11,848 nt of DNA from UMGS1696 sp964457685 (GTDB lineage Bacteria > Bacillota > Clostridia > Oscillospirales > CAG-272): the NCBI GenBank assembly GCA_964457685.1, contig CAYWFS010000044.1, forward strand, positions 1-11,848. The letters are read 5' to 3'. The stretch's first letter is position 1. Each line of letters starts with the position of its first letter. Both the position numbers and the translations under genes were made by a program. This document shows, piece after piece, positions 1-7,766 of this stretch. Below the pieces are notes generated by a model. That model was given only the letters and a program-made list of their open reading frames with translations. It was not told the DNA's origin and ran no database searches.

Positions 1-2930
1 TCGTTGACATCATCGACTACGAAGCTTACGAAGCAACTGTAGTAACAAACAACGGCAGAACCGACGACGAAGGCGTTGCATACGACACAGTATACAACAT
101 CCAGGAATACCTCGCTGACTACACTCTCGTAGACAAGTACTCCTCCAAGATTCTCGCTAACACAGGCAAGCTCCACAATGAAATCATTGTTAAGCAGGCT
201 GGCACACTCACAACAACATACGTTGACTACGCTAAGACTCCTTTCGCATTCGATTGGAAGACCGGCGATATCCTCGTTGCTAAGAAGGACAATAAGGGTA
301 ACTATGTTGCTAAGAAGGACGCTGACGGTAACGTAGTTAAGGTTAACGACAACGTTGTATATGAAGAATACGAAGTTAAGTATCACTATGATGCTGAATT
401 CGATCGTTACTTCGAAATCAAGACAGAAGTAAACAAGGCTGGCGAAACCACAGTTGTTGGTATCGACATTCTTGACGAAAATGATGTTGCAGCTCTTAAG
501 GAAGCTATCGTTAAGGCTTGCACAACAACTGATAGCGTAGATGGCTACGGTGCGGCTACTGTAAACAAGGCTCTCTACTCTACACTCAACTCTTACGAAG
601 ACATCGCATACGCTACATACGAAGAATATAACTACGGTTATATGTATTCTACAAACGTATGGTGCGGTGACTGTGGTGCATGGAAGACAGCTCTCCAGCT
701 CGGTGCTAGTGCATACAAGCTCGCTGACTGCAAGCACACAGACGGTGCATGGTGGCAGGATGAATACGCTCCCGTTACTAACGAGGATGGCGATATCGTT
801 CCCGCATTTGTAATCTACGGTTACAACTCCGAAACACAGGAAATCAAGGTTCTCAAGACAATCGAAGCTTACTCTGAAGATCTCGTAGACGCTGACACAT
901 ACTATGCTACAGGCGTTCTCCGCGGTTACTCCATCTCCAAGGGTTACGTTGTAATCGGCGATGAAAAGATTTACTTCAACGAAGACTTCGGTACATTCGA
1001 CATTGACAAGGACAACGACAACTACAAGGACGGTGCTTACAAGGCATACCTCTCCAACAAGTTTGACGGTTGGTTCGGTCAGTTCGTAACATACTACGTT
1101 CTTGATGGCAAGCTTGTTGAAATCTTCACAGCTGGCACATCTACAAAAAACTACATCGTTGTTGACTCCTACGCAGGTATCTCCAACGACGGTTACATCG
1201 TTGTTAACGGTTACTCCACAGACGATCTCAAGTACGACAGATTCAGAATCGCTTCCTACGACGGTTGGGACGAAGGCGACTTCTTCTGGTACGGCTCTCA
1301 GATCGACGGCGAATTCGTAAAGGGTAACGTATACAAGATCACATCTTATGATGCTGAAAACGACCTCTACTACGTTTCCGCTATCGGCGAAGTAGCAGAA
1401 GATGCTAACGGCACAAAGTACATCACCGGTGTTGAAACATCTGCTAAGACAGCACAGATCACAATCGAAACCGGCTACAGAGTTCTTACACACGATGGTA
1501 AGACCACAACAACAAAGGTTAAGTCTTCCGATAAGTACATCATCATCGGCGAAGGCAAGACCGGTTATATGCCTATCGCAGCATTTGAAGGCAAGGCTCG
1601 TGATGGTTGGACTATCGACGGTCAGCTTCTCGTTGGCGATAAGGATCACAACACATTCATCTTCGTTAACGCTACAGTTTCCGGCTTCAATGCTGACGCT
1701 TGGAGCAACGCAGGTCTCGTTATGATCGTTTCCAACAAGGTTCTTGACAGATTCTACGACGGTGCTGACACAGAAGACTGGTACCTCAACGGTGCTACTG
1801 AATACGGCAACGTACTCGCGTTCAACTTCTACACAGGTGCATTTGAATATGTAACTTCTTCCACAAACAAGAAGCCTGCTGTAGGCACAATTTACAAGAC
1901 TGTTGACGGCGTTCTCCTCGAAACAGTTGAAGCTTATGACTTCGAAACAATTTACACTCTCATGTATCGTACTTACAGCGATGGCGAAAAGAACGATGTA
2001 AGAGATGACGCTACAGCTTACTCCACATCTGACTATGTATTCGACAAGGTAACAATCACCAAGGATAACTGGTCTGATAAGAAGCTTAGCAAGTCTTACT
2101 TCTCTAAGCACGATGTTAAGGATATCTTCGGTATCACTGCTGCTGCTGACGACCTTGTTAAATCTATCACACCTGTTGAAATCAACTATGATTCCAACGG
2201 TGAATTCTCTGGTGTATCTGCATACAACTGGGATAGCTGGACTGCTGACTGCGATAAGTACGGTATCTCATCCGTAGAAGCTTACGCTGTATACGGTATC
2301 AACGAAGATGGTACTGTAAATGTTGTTCTCTACATCGATGACAACACAATGTTCGGTTCTATCAAGGCTGAAGACGAAGTTGAAGGTCTTCCTACAACTA
2401 ACGTAATCGGTGTTACTGAAGACGCTGGTATCAAGGGATTCATTGATGCTGACAAGACAACTGTTACTAAGAATGGTGTTGCTTCTACTGAGTACACTGT
2501 AACTTCTATCAAACTCTCTTGGGTTGGCTCTTGCCCTGATAAGGACAATCACTCTACAATTCACAATGCTGGTCTCTACTGGGATATCGAAGGCAAGTGT
2601 GATGTTAATGACTGGGGTGTATACGTAAACCAGAACAAGGTTTATGGTGAAGACATCGAGACTTATGACTACGCTTACGAAACAGATTGCGAATACTACA
2701 ATGAAGCTCATAAGTGTGCTCTCATTAAGTCTTTCGAAGCAGCTGTAAATGGCGTTGAGGTTGTTGAAGACGAAACAACAGTTGTATATGTATTCGTTAA
2801 CAAGCTCAACACAGAACTCGCAATCAACCTCTCCATCAACGCTAAGGGTGAACTCGTTGCAGCATTTGCTACTAACATCGAACAGGTACTCTTTGGTTCT
2901 GTTGCAGATGTAGTTGCTTCCGTAAAGTAA
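1..2930 (+). CDS. Large surface / S-layer-like protein, 5'-truncated (C-terminal 975 residues)
   Basis: The frame is open from base 3 to the TAA at 2928-2930 with no stop, so the gene begins before the window; the ATG at 642 is internal. The visible part is acidic and rich in Tyr, Asp, Gly, Thr and Val, with many short beta-prone strands, no membrane segment and no enzyme motif I recognise. A 10-residue tandem repeat (VAKKDxxGN) lies at 276-335. Cysteines cluster at 663-737 (CxxC, then CxH) and near the end (codons 2532, 2598, 2688, 2715). Codon choice strongly favours AAG, GAC, AAC, TAC and ATC, unlike the neighbouring genes, which points to very high expression. Composition and size suit secreted SLH-anchored or S-layer proteins of Clostridia, but any signal peptide or SLH repeats would be in the missing N-terminus. 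Function is inferred; coding status is certain. Confidence 0.85.
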   Translation, partial: VDIIDYEAYEATVVTNNGRTDDEGVAYDTVYNIQEYLADYTLVDKYSSKILANTGKLHNEIIVKQAGTLTTTYVDYAKTPFAFDWKTGDILVAKKDNKGNYVAKKDADGNVVKVNDNVVYEEYEVKYHYDAEFDRYFEIKTEVNKAGETTVVGIDILDENDVAALKEAIVKACTTTDSVDGYGAATVNKALYSTLNSYEDIAYATYEEYNYGYMYSTNVWCGDCGAWKTALQLGASAYKLADCKHTDGAWWQDEYAPVTNEDGDIVPAFVIYGYNSETQEIKVLKTIEAYSEDLVDADTYYATGVLRGYSISKGYVVIGDEKIYFNEDFGTFDIDKDNDNYKDGAYKAYLSNKFDGWFGQFVTYYVLDGKLVEIFTAGTSTKNYIVVDSYAGISNDGYIVVNGYSTDDLKYDRFRIASYDGWDEGDFFWYGSQIDGEFVKGNVYKITSYDAENDLYYVSAIGEVAEDANGTKYITGVETSAKTAQITIETGYRVLTHDGKTTTTKVKSSDKYIIIGEGKTGYMPIAAFEGKARDGWTIDGQLLVGDKDHNTFIFVNATVSGFNADAWSNAGLVMIVSNKVLDRFYDGADTEDWYLNGATEYGNVLAFNFYTGAFEYVTSSTNKKPAVGTIYKTVDGVLLETVEAYDFETIYTLMYRTYSDGEKNDVRDDATAYSTSDYVFDKVTITKDNWSDKKLSKSYFSKHDVKDIFGITAAADDLVKSITPVEINYDSNGEFSGVSAYNWDSWTADCDKYGISSVEAYAVYGINEDGTVNVVLYIDDNTMFGSIKAEDEVEGLPTTNVIGVTEDAGIKGFIDADKTTVTKNGVASTEYTVTSIKLSWVGSCPDKDNHSTIHNAGLYWDIEGKCDVNDWGVYVNQNKVYGEDIETYDYAYETDCEYYNEAHKCALIKSFEAAVNGVEVVEDETTVVYVFVNKLNTELAINLSINAKGELVAAFATNIEQVLFGSVADVVASVK

Positions 2931-2963
2931 TTCATCTTTAAAGTAAACCTTATAAGATAATTT

Positions 2964-2999
2964 AAAAAAACTCCCGGACCGATTTTCCGGGGGTTTTTT
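2964..2999 (+). terminator. Intrinsic terminator of the surface-protein gene
   Basis: An 8-bp GC-rich stem pairs 2971-2978 (CTCCCGGA) with 2986-2993 (TCCGGGGG, one G-T pair) around a 7-nt loop, followed by six T (2994-2999) and preceded by an A run. It begins 33 nt after the stop codon and should end transcription of the abundant upstream message before the RNA gene that starts at about 3047. Confidence 0.93.
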
Positions 3000-3011
3000 G
3001 TTATGTTTAGG

Positions 3012-3040
3012 TTGACAAAACGTGCTTTTTTGGATATAAT
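3012..3040 (+). promoter_or_regulatory. Consensus sigma-A promoter of the small RNA gene
   Basis: TTGACA at 3012-3017 and TATAAT at 3035-3040 are both perfect consensus hexamers with an optimal 17-nt spacer. Transcription should start near 3047. No good ribosome site or reading frame follows; the next element is a structured RNA ending in a terminator at 3260-3297, so this promoter most likely drives an untranslated RNA. Confidence 0.9.
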
Positions 3041-3046
3041 ATATAG

Positions 3047-3297
3047 GATAGCGATATTCTCGGTGTGAGAGCACCGTAAAAAGTTGTACTGGCTATGGAA
3101 CAGGTTAAATATCCATAACTTTCGGCATTTTAAATGGGTGCCTCGCCCGACAACAGGGAGAAATGTTGCAGTCCGTGCGGAGGACTTAACGATATCCGCA
3201 ACCTAAGTCCCCTTAAATAGAGGACACGGCTGACAACCAGCAGAAAACTCATAATAAATGACCACCGAAATCTTTTGTATGATTAGGTGGTCTTTTT
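3047..3297 (+). ncRNA. Structured non-coding RNA of about 250 nt, family not assigned
   Basis: This is an independent unit with a perfect promoter, an intrinsic terminator and no credible ORF. A mutually compatible fold can be drawn by hand: a 5' hairpin 3061-3065/3072-3076; a closing stem 3082-3085/3246-3249 with 3089-3092/3237-3240; hairpins 3094-3099/3112-3117, 3124-3127/3139-3142 and 3151-3155/3164-3168; and stem 3173-3177/3225-3229 enclosing an H-type pseudoknot, in which CGGA 3178-3181 pairs with 3195-3198 and GGACTTA 3182-3188 pairs with TAAGTCC 3204-3210. It lacks the tRNA-like ends of tmRNA, the SRP GNAR tetraloop region and the RNase P core (found at 11222). The pseudoknot does not suit rod-like 6S RNA. 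The raiA RNA of Clostridia has about this size and a pseudoknotted fold and is one candidate, but I cannot match its sequence from memory. The gene is well supported; the family is open. Confidence 0.8.
3260..3297 (+). terminator. Intrinsic terminator of the small RNA gene
   Basis: A 7-bp stem GACCACC (3260-3266)/GGTGGTC (3286-3292) is extended inward by AATC (3269-3272)/GATT (3281-3284), and five T follow at 3293-3297. It separates the RNA from the downstream glycosyltransferase gene. A role as a riboswitch expression platform was considered, but the downstream gene has its own promoter. Confidence 0.92.
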
Positions 3298-3298
3298 G

Positions 3299-3327
3299 TT
3301 GCGTATTTTTCCGTTTTGTGGTATACT
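3299..3327 (+). promoter_or_regulatory. Extended -10 promoter of the glycosyltransferase-CsaB gene
   Basis: A weak -35 (TTGCGT, 3299-3304) lies 17 nt from TATACT (3322-3327), which carries the TGn extension (3319-3321). The start would fall near 3334, giving a leader of about 20 nt. A GGGGG ribosome site at 3343-3347 sits 6 nt before the ATG. The promoter starts directly after the preceding terminator, supporting independent transcription of the gene. Confidence 0.65.
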
Positions 3328-3353
3328 TATAAAAACGGTTTTGGGGGCTTTTT

Positions 3354-5621
3354 ATGAAAATTCTTATGGTTACCATGTCTATGAATATCGGCGGTGCGGA
3401 GACTCACATATTCGAGCTGTCCCGTGAGCTTGCTTTGCGTGGGCATTCCGTAACCCTCGTCTCAAACGGCGGTGTCTATGCCGATATGCTTAGCCTTTGC
3501 GGTGTGCGTTGCGTAACACTCCCACTCCATAAAAAAGACCCGTCAAGCGTGGCAAAAGCTTACCTCGGCTTGAAAAAGCTTATTTCTTCCGAAAACTTCG
3601 ATGTCGTCCACGCTCACGCTCGAATCCCCGGCTTCATAATCGGTCTCCTCAACGACACCGTCACAAAAAACGGCAGAAAATTCCGCTTCGTCACCACCGC
3701 TCACCTCAATTTCAGCGTGAATCCCATCCTCAGACGTATTTCCCGTTGGGGCGAGCGTGTTATGGCGGTCTCCGATGACATTGCCGACTACCTCACGACC
3801 GAATACGGCTACCCCTCCGAAAGAATCTACACCACCATAAACGGTATCGATACCGACAAATTCTCCCCCGACACGGATTATACCCCCGTCCTCGAAAAAT
3901 ATTCCCTCGATAAGGCTCACAAGCGTGTTGTTTACGTCAGCCGACTTGACCCCGACCGCTCCGAGCCTGCATACCGCCTACTCGATATTGCGGACAAGCT
4001 CAACCCCGACACGGACGTTATCATAGTCGGCGGAGGTCTCAACTACGATGAGCTAAAGGAGCGTGCCGACAACATCAACAAAAAACTCGGCAGAAATATG
4101 GTCACAATGACGGGTGCGGTCAGCAATGTCGAGCTGTACTGTGCCGCCGCCGATGTTTTTATAGGTGTCTCTCGTGCCGCACTTGAAGCTATGTCCGCCT
4201 CCCGTCCCGTCATTGTCGCAGGTGGGCAGGGTGCAATCGGCATTTTCGATGAATCAAAAACAAAAATTGCGGTCGAAACCAACTTCTGCTGTCGTGGCTG
4301 TGAACCCGAATCCGCCGAAAAACTCCTTGAAGATATAAATACGCTCCTTGAAAACGAAAATCTCCGTAAATCGCAGGGAGACTACAACCGTAGCTTCATA
4401 AAAGAGCATTACACCGCCGCTCGTATGGCAGACGACTACCTCGAAATGTACAACGACACTGTCTCATCCCCCGTTCGATTCAAGGGAAGGGCGGACGTTG
4501 TGGTGAGCGGCTACTACGGCTTCGGTAACCTCGGAGATGAATCCCTACTTGACGTTATCTCGGCCTCCGTCGCGGAAGAGCTTACGGACGTGAAAATAGC
4601 GGCACTCACCAAGAACCCCAAAAAGGACTCCGTTCGCACAGGTCTGAAATGCGTGTCACGATTCAATATCCCGTCCGTTGTGTGCGAGATTGCACGCTCA
4701 AAGGCTCTTGTATCGGGTGGCGGTTCACTTCTACAGGATAAAACAAGTAAGCGGAGTCTGCGTTACTATGCTCTGATAATGCGACTTGCCGCCATGCTTC
4801 ACAAAAAGGTCTACGTCTACGCAAACGGAATCGGACCAATCTGCACCGAAAGCAACAAAAAGCTTACCGGGCGTGTTGTCTCGATGGCAGACGTGATTTC
4901 CGTCCGTGATTCCGACTCGAAAAAGGAGCTTGTTTCCCTCGGAGTTGACGAAAGCCGTGTCATAGTCAGTGCCGACCCCGTGTTTCTTATGTCTCCGAGT
5001 GCAAAATCCGTCCGCAGTGCCGAAAAAATCACGGATTCTCTTGCAAAGGGGCAAAAGTTCTTTGTCGTTTCCGTTCGCCCGCTCGATGTCGCTACCCCTC
5101 AGGCTCCGCTTACCGATGATGATTGCGTTATTATATCGGAGATTGCAAAGGCGACTGCGGAAATAGCGAAAAAATACTCCATGACCCCCATACTTCTCCC
5201 CATGCAGACCTCGAGAGATACCTCCGTGTCGGAAAAGCTGCAAAGTGAGCTTCTGGCATACGGGATCCACGCACCGATGTATGCACCCGAAAATGCGGGA
5301 GAGCTGTACTGCGTGCTTGAAAAAGCGTCACTTGTTATCGGAATGCGACTCCATGCCGTGATATTCGCTTCCTCCGCCAAAACCCCCGTGATAGGACTGT
5401 CCTACGACCCCAAGGTGAGATCGTTCATGCATTACCTCGGTCAGGACTTCACCGTGGATCTCGAGGAGGGCAGAGGAGATTTCGCAGGAGATATGGTAAG
5501 CTTTGCCGATACTATCATGAGCCGCCGTGACGAGGTTGCCGCAGAGATAAGCTGTGTCACAAAGGAGCTGAGAGAAAAGGCTCACGGAGACACAATAAGA
5601 CTCGCAAACCTTCTAAAGTAA
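3354..5621 (+). CDS. Family 4 glycosyltransferase fused to CsaB-type polysaccharide pyruvyl transferase
   Basis: This is a 755-residue cytoplasmic-type protein with two domains. Residues 1-370 are a GT-B family 4 glycosyltransferase: the N-terminal GGAETH donor-site motif (13-18), HAHARIPG (87-94), SRLDPDRSEP (196-205), VGGG (225-228) and GVSRAALEAMSASRPVI (271-287). The first Glu of the usual EX7E pair is not seen in that last stretch. Residues 382-755 are a polysaccharide pyruvyl transferase: GYYGFGNLGDESLL (386-399), SGGGSLLQD (454-462), YANGIGP (489-495), SVRPLD (573-578) and GMRLHAVIFA (663-672). CsaB adds ketal-pyruvate to the wall polymer that binds SLH domains; stand-alone CsaB is about half this size. 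The GT half probably makes or extends the same polymer. The start is chosen from GGGGG six nt upstream. The symbol is withheld because of the fusion. Confidence 0.92.
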   Translation: MKILMVTMSMNIGGAETHIFELSRELALRGHSVTLVSNGGVYADMLSLCGVRCVTLPLHKKDPSSVAKAYLGLKKLISSENFDVVHAHARIPGFIIGLLNDTVTKNGRKFRFVTTAHLNFSVNPILRRISRWGERVMAVSDDIADYLTTEYGYPSERIYTTINGIDTDKFSPDTDYTPVLEKYSLDKAHKRVVYVSRLDPDRSEPAYRLLDIADKLNPDTDVIIVGGGLNYDELKERADNINKKLGRNMVTMTGAVSNVELYCAAADVFIGVSRAALEAMSASRPVIVAGGQGAIGIFDESKTKIAVETNFCCRGCEPESAEKLLEDINTLLENENLRKSQGDYNRSFIKEHYTAARMADDYLEMYNDTVSSPVRFKGRADVVVSGYYGFGNLGDESLLDVISASVAEELTDVKIAALTKNPKKDSVRTGLKCVSRFNIPSVVCEIARSKALVSGGGSLLQDKTSKRSLRYYALIMRLAAMLHKKVYVYANGIGPICTESNKKLTGRVVSMADVISVRDSDSKKELVSLGVDESRVIVSADPVFLMSPSAKSVRSAEKITDSLAKGQKFFVVSVRPLDVATPQAPLTDDDCVIISEIAKATAEIAKKYSMTPILLPMQTSRDTSVSEKLQSELLAYGIHAPMYAPENAGELYCVLEKASLVIGMRLHAVIFASSAKTPVIGLSYDPKVRSFMHYLGQDFTVDLEEGRGDFAGDMVSFADTIMSRRDEVAAEISCVTKELREKAHGDTIRLANLLK

Positions 5622-5624
5622 AAT

Positions 5625-5681
5625 AAAAAGCATTCCGATTGATTCACCGAACAGTGAAAATCAAATATCGGAATGCTTTTT
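5625..5681. terminator. Bidirectional terminator between convergent genes
   Basis: A perfect 15-bp inverted repeat (5625-5639 with 5667-5681) has A5 on its left arm and T5 on its right arm, so it gives a U-tract in either direction. The loop holds a second small stem, TTCAC 5643-5647/GTGAA 5654-5658. It lies 3 nt after the CsaB-fusion stop and 3 nt beyond the true stop of the convergent AI-2E transporter gene (5685-5687), so it serves both. Confidence 0.95.
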
Positions 5682-5684
5682 GCG

Positions 5685-7195
5685 TTATTTTGTTTCTTTT
5701 TTGTCGTCGTAAGATGGAGCGGACTTTTCCGAGAGCTTTTTCGCACGCTCCATTGCCTTTTTCGTCAACTCGTGGAGGTGCATTAGTGCTTCTCCTCCGA
5801 GATCCCTTTTCGGCTTTTTCTCGGGTGGGTCATCCTCATCGCNNNNNNNNNNNNNNNNNNNNNNNNNNNNNNNNNNNNNNNNNNNNNNNNNNNNNNNNNN
5901 NNNNNNNNNNNNNNNNNNNNNNNNNNNNNNNNNNNNNNNNNNGCTTCTCCTCCGAGATCCCTTTTCGGCTTTTTCTCGGGTGGGTCATCCTCATCGCATT
6001 CTATCACGATTCCACGGTTTTCGAGACGCTTGTACACGTTTTCACGAAGTAAGGTGTACAGCACGGAGAACAGCGGTATGAACAGTATCATTCCCACAAT
6101 TCCGCAAACTCCGCCGCCGATTATCACAGCCGTGAACGTCCATATTGCGGGAAGTCCGACAGATCCGCCGACTACACGGGGATAGATAAGGTTGTTTTCG
6201 AGCTGCTGAATTATAAGGAACATTATGAGGAACCACACCGCCTTCATCGGGTCGTCGATTATCATCAGCATGATACCGAACGCACAGCCGAGAAAAGCAC
6301 CGATGTACGGTATTATCGCAGTCGCCGTAATGAGTGACGATATTGCAAGCGGATACGGGAAGCCGAATATGTTCATTGCAACGAAGAACAAAGCACCGAG
6401 GATAACCGCTTCAAGGCACTGTCCGCTTATGAAGTTCGAGAACGTCTTTACGGAAAGTGAGCAGATTTCGCATATTTTGTCGGCAACGGACTTTTTTATG
6501 AATGCGTATGTCACCTGCTTTGTCTGTCTCAGAAGCTTCTGCTTGTTCGAGAGAATGTATGCCGCGAAAATGACAGATGTAACCGCCGTAAATACACCGC
6601 TGATTATGGAGGACGCACCGCTGATTATGGACGAAAGACTGGACGTGAGCGTGTCCACAAGCTGTAATGCGTATTCTGAAAGAGTTTCAAGCACGGCAGT
6701 CATGTCAAGAGAGGCAAGCCAGTCCGCAACAGGGTCGGTGTTTATGCCGTATTTTTCAAGCTCTCTGAGCCATTCCACCATCTTCGGTATGCTGACGAGA
6801 GCTTTTTGATATATTGCCTTTACGGATTCGGCGAGCTGAGGGAATATCGAGTAGCACAGAACGTATATCAGCAGAATCGCCAGTGCAAAGGTCGATATAA
6901 GCGATATGACTTCACAGGTTCTGCGGCGTAGCTTTTTGCCCCTCTTTTCCGCTATTCTTGTGATTAGCTTTTCCAGTGCCATCATCGGTGTGTTGAGTAT
7001 CAGTGCCACAAGACCGCCGATAAGCAGCGGAGAAAACAGAGAGAACACGGAGCCGATTATCGCCCCAAGCTCACGGATGTGTGTAAGGAGAACGTAAAGT
7101 ATTATGCCGAATGCAACGAGCTTGACGGCAAGAAAGAATATGCTGTTCGGGGTCAGCCGTTCGTGTTCGGAGGTTCTGTTGTTTTTTTCGTCCAT
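5685..7195 (-). CDS. AI-2E family transporter (PerM/YtvI type), interrupted by an assembly gap
   Basis: A polytopic membrane protein of the AI-2E transporter superfamily, which exports small molecules or, in some members, ions. Hydrophobic segments lie at about 18-39, 47-68, 96-117, 192-216, 258-280, 284-312, 317-333 and 350-384. Family motifs include SGQCLEAVILG (257-267), PYIGAFLG (296-303) and ENNLIYPRVVG (333-343). The start ATG at 7193-7195 has AAGGAG upstream, overlapping the stop of the preceding gene 9 nt away. The cytoplasmic tail is charged. As given, the frame runs into 100 N and then into a duplicated 55-bp flank, ending at a false stop at 5783. Deleting one flank copy and the Ns (155 bases) joins it to the left frame, which continues to TAA at 5685-5687: 451 residues, ending next to the shared terminator. 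The substrate cannot be told from sequence. Confidence 0.9.
5788..5842. repeat. Left copy of 55-bp gap-flank duplication (assembly artefact)
   Basis: These 55 bases are identical to 5943-5997, and the two copies directly abut the N run. Exact identity, length 55 and position at a scaffold gap indicate overlapping contig ends (k-mer-length overlap) left uncollapsed, not a biological repeat. Confidence 0.93.
5843..5942. other. 100-N scaffold gap, probably of zero true length
   Basis: A run of exactly 100 N is the usual placeholder for a gap of unknown size. Because its flanks are the same 55 bases, the contigs overlap, and the real sequence most likely contains neither the Ns nor the second flank copy. 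Confidence 0.93.
5943..5997. repeat. Right copy of 55-bp gap-flank duplication (assembly artefact)
   Basis: Identical to 5788-5842. It encodes, on the minus strand, the tail segment of the AI-2E transporter around residues 400-417 (acidic then PPEKK). This copy is in the transporter frame; the left copy is in a different frame by window coordinates but joins correctly once 155 bases are removed. Confidence 0.93.
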
Positions 7196-7204
7196 AAAAG
7201 CTCC

Positions 7205-7762
7205 TTATGCCTTTGTCATGTCGTAGTTTGCTCTTTCGCCGCCTATGAATTTCGGACGCACACGAGCCGCCAGAAGACTTGCACAGCCGATTTTGTTGTG
7301 TGTCAGACGAACGGGAACCGCTACCTCCTTCAGGTGCATACCTATGAGAGTGCCGCCGATGTCAAGTCCGCAGTCGGCTTTGATATGCTCAAGTGCAACG
7401 GGATCCTTTGCGGAATGATATGCTGCCGTTGCGAACGAACCTCCCGCTTTCGGCTGAGGAACTACATTCACCTCGCTGAGAACTCCGCAATTCAGAGCAG
7501 CTTCTACAGCTTCACGCTCCACTATAATAGCACGGTTGAGGTGTTCACAGCACTGAGCCGCAACATAGATACCGTATTCATCGCAAGCCGCCTTTATACC
7601 TCCGAATATTTCACGGGCGGTGTCGGGGGAGGAGTTTTTACCGATTGTACCTCCGCATACTTCAGATGTGGAGCAACCGATAACTGCGATTCCGCCCTTT
7701 TTTACATGGGAAAGCTCAATAAGCTCACGCATTGCTTCATAGGATTCTTCGTAAACAGACAT
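7205..7762 (-). CDS. DUF436 / UPF0340 family protein (YwlG-like, TIGR01440)
   Basis: This 185-residue soluble protein belongs to the conserved Firmicutes family that includes B. subtilis YwlG. The family has no firmly established biochemical role. Recognisable blocks are AVIGCSTSEVCGG (26-38), AAQCCEHLNRA (68-78), the glycine- and Pro-containing VPQPKAGGSF (101-110), GLDIGGTLIGMHL (132-144) and VRLTHNKIG (151-159). Conserved cysteines (30, 36, 71, 72) suggest a metal or redox site; this is inference. The ATG at 7762 was chosen over an upstream in-frame ATG at 7852 because the latter would lie about 86 nt inside tadA; the chosen start is 4 nt after the tadA stop, has GGAAG upstream and gives the family's usual length. 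It is third in a four-gene operon. Confidence 0.88.
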   Translation of the reverse strand: MSVYEESYEAMRELIELSHVKKGGIAVIGCSTSEVCGGTIGKNSSPDTAREIFGGIKAACDEYGIYVAAQCCEHLNRAIIVEREAVEAALNCGVLSEVNVVPQPKAGGSFATAAYHSAKDPVALEHIKADCGLDIGGTLIGMHLKEVAVPVRLTHNKIGCASLLAARVRPKFIGGERANYDMTKA

Positions 7763-7766
7763 TTTT

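Noticed and set aside
2268..3074. Long minus-strand open frame of 268 codons
   Set aside because: It is antisense to the surface-protein gene, created by that gene's biased codons, runs through the terminator, and has no ribosome site or family likeness.
3047..3300. Riboswitch or attenuator controlling the glycosyltransferase-CsaB gene
   Set aside because: The terminator at 3260-3297 lies before a separate extended -10 promoter at 3299-3327, and I see no clear antiterminator pairing. I also do not recognise the cores of common riboswitches (cobalamin, lysine, T-box, SAM). It remains a weak alternative.
5788..5997. Biological 55-bp repeat pair or a domain duplication in the transporter tail
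   Set aside because: Exact identity abutting an exactly 100-base N run, with frame restoration on collapse, is the signature of overlapping contig ends.
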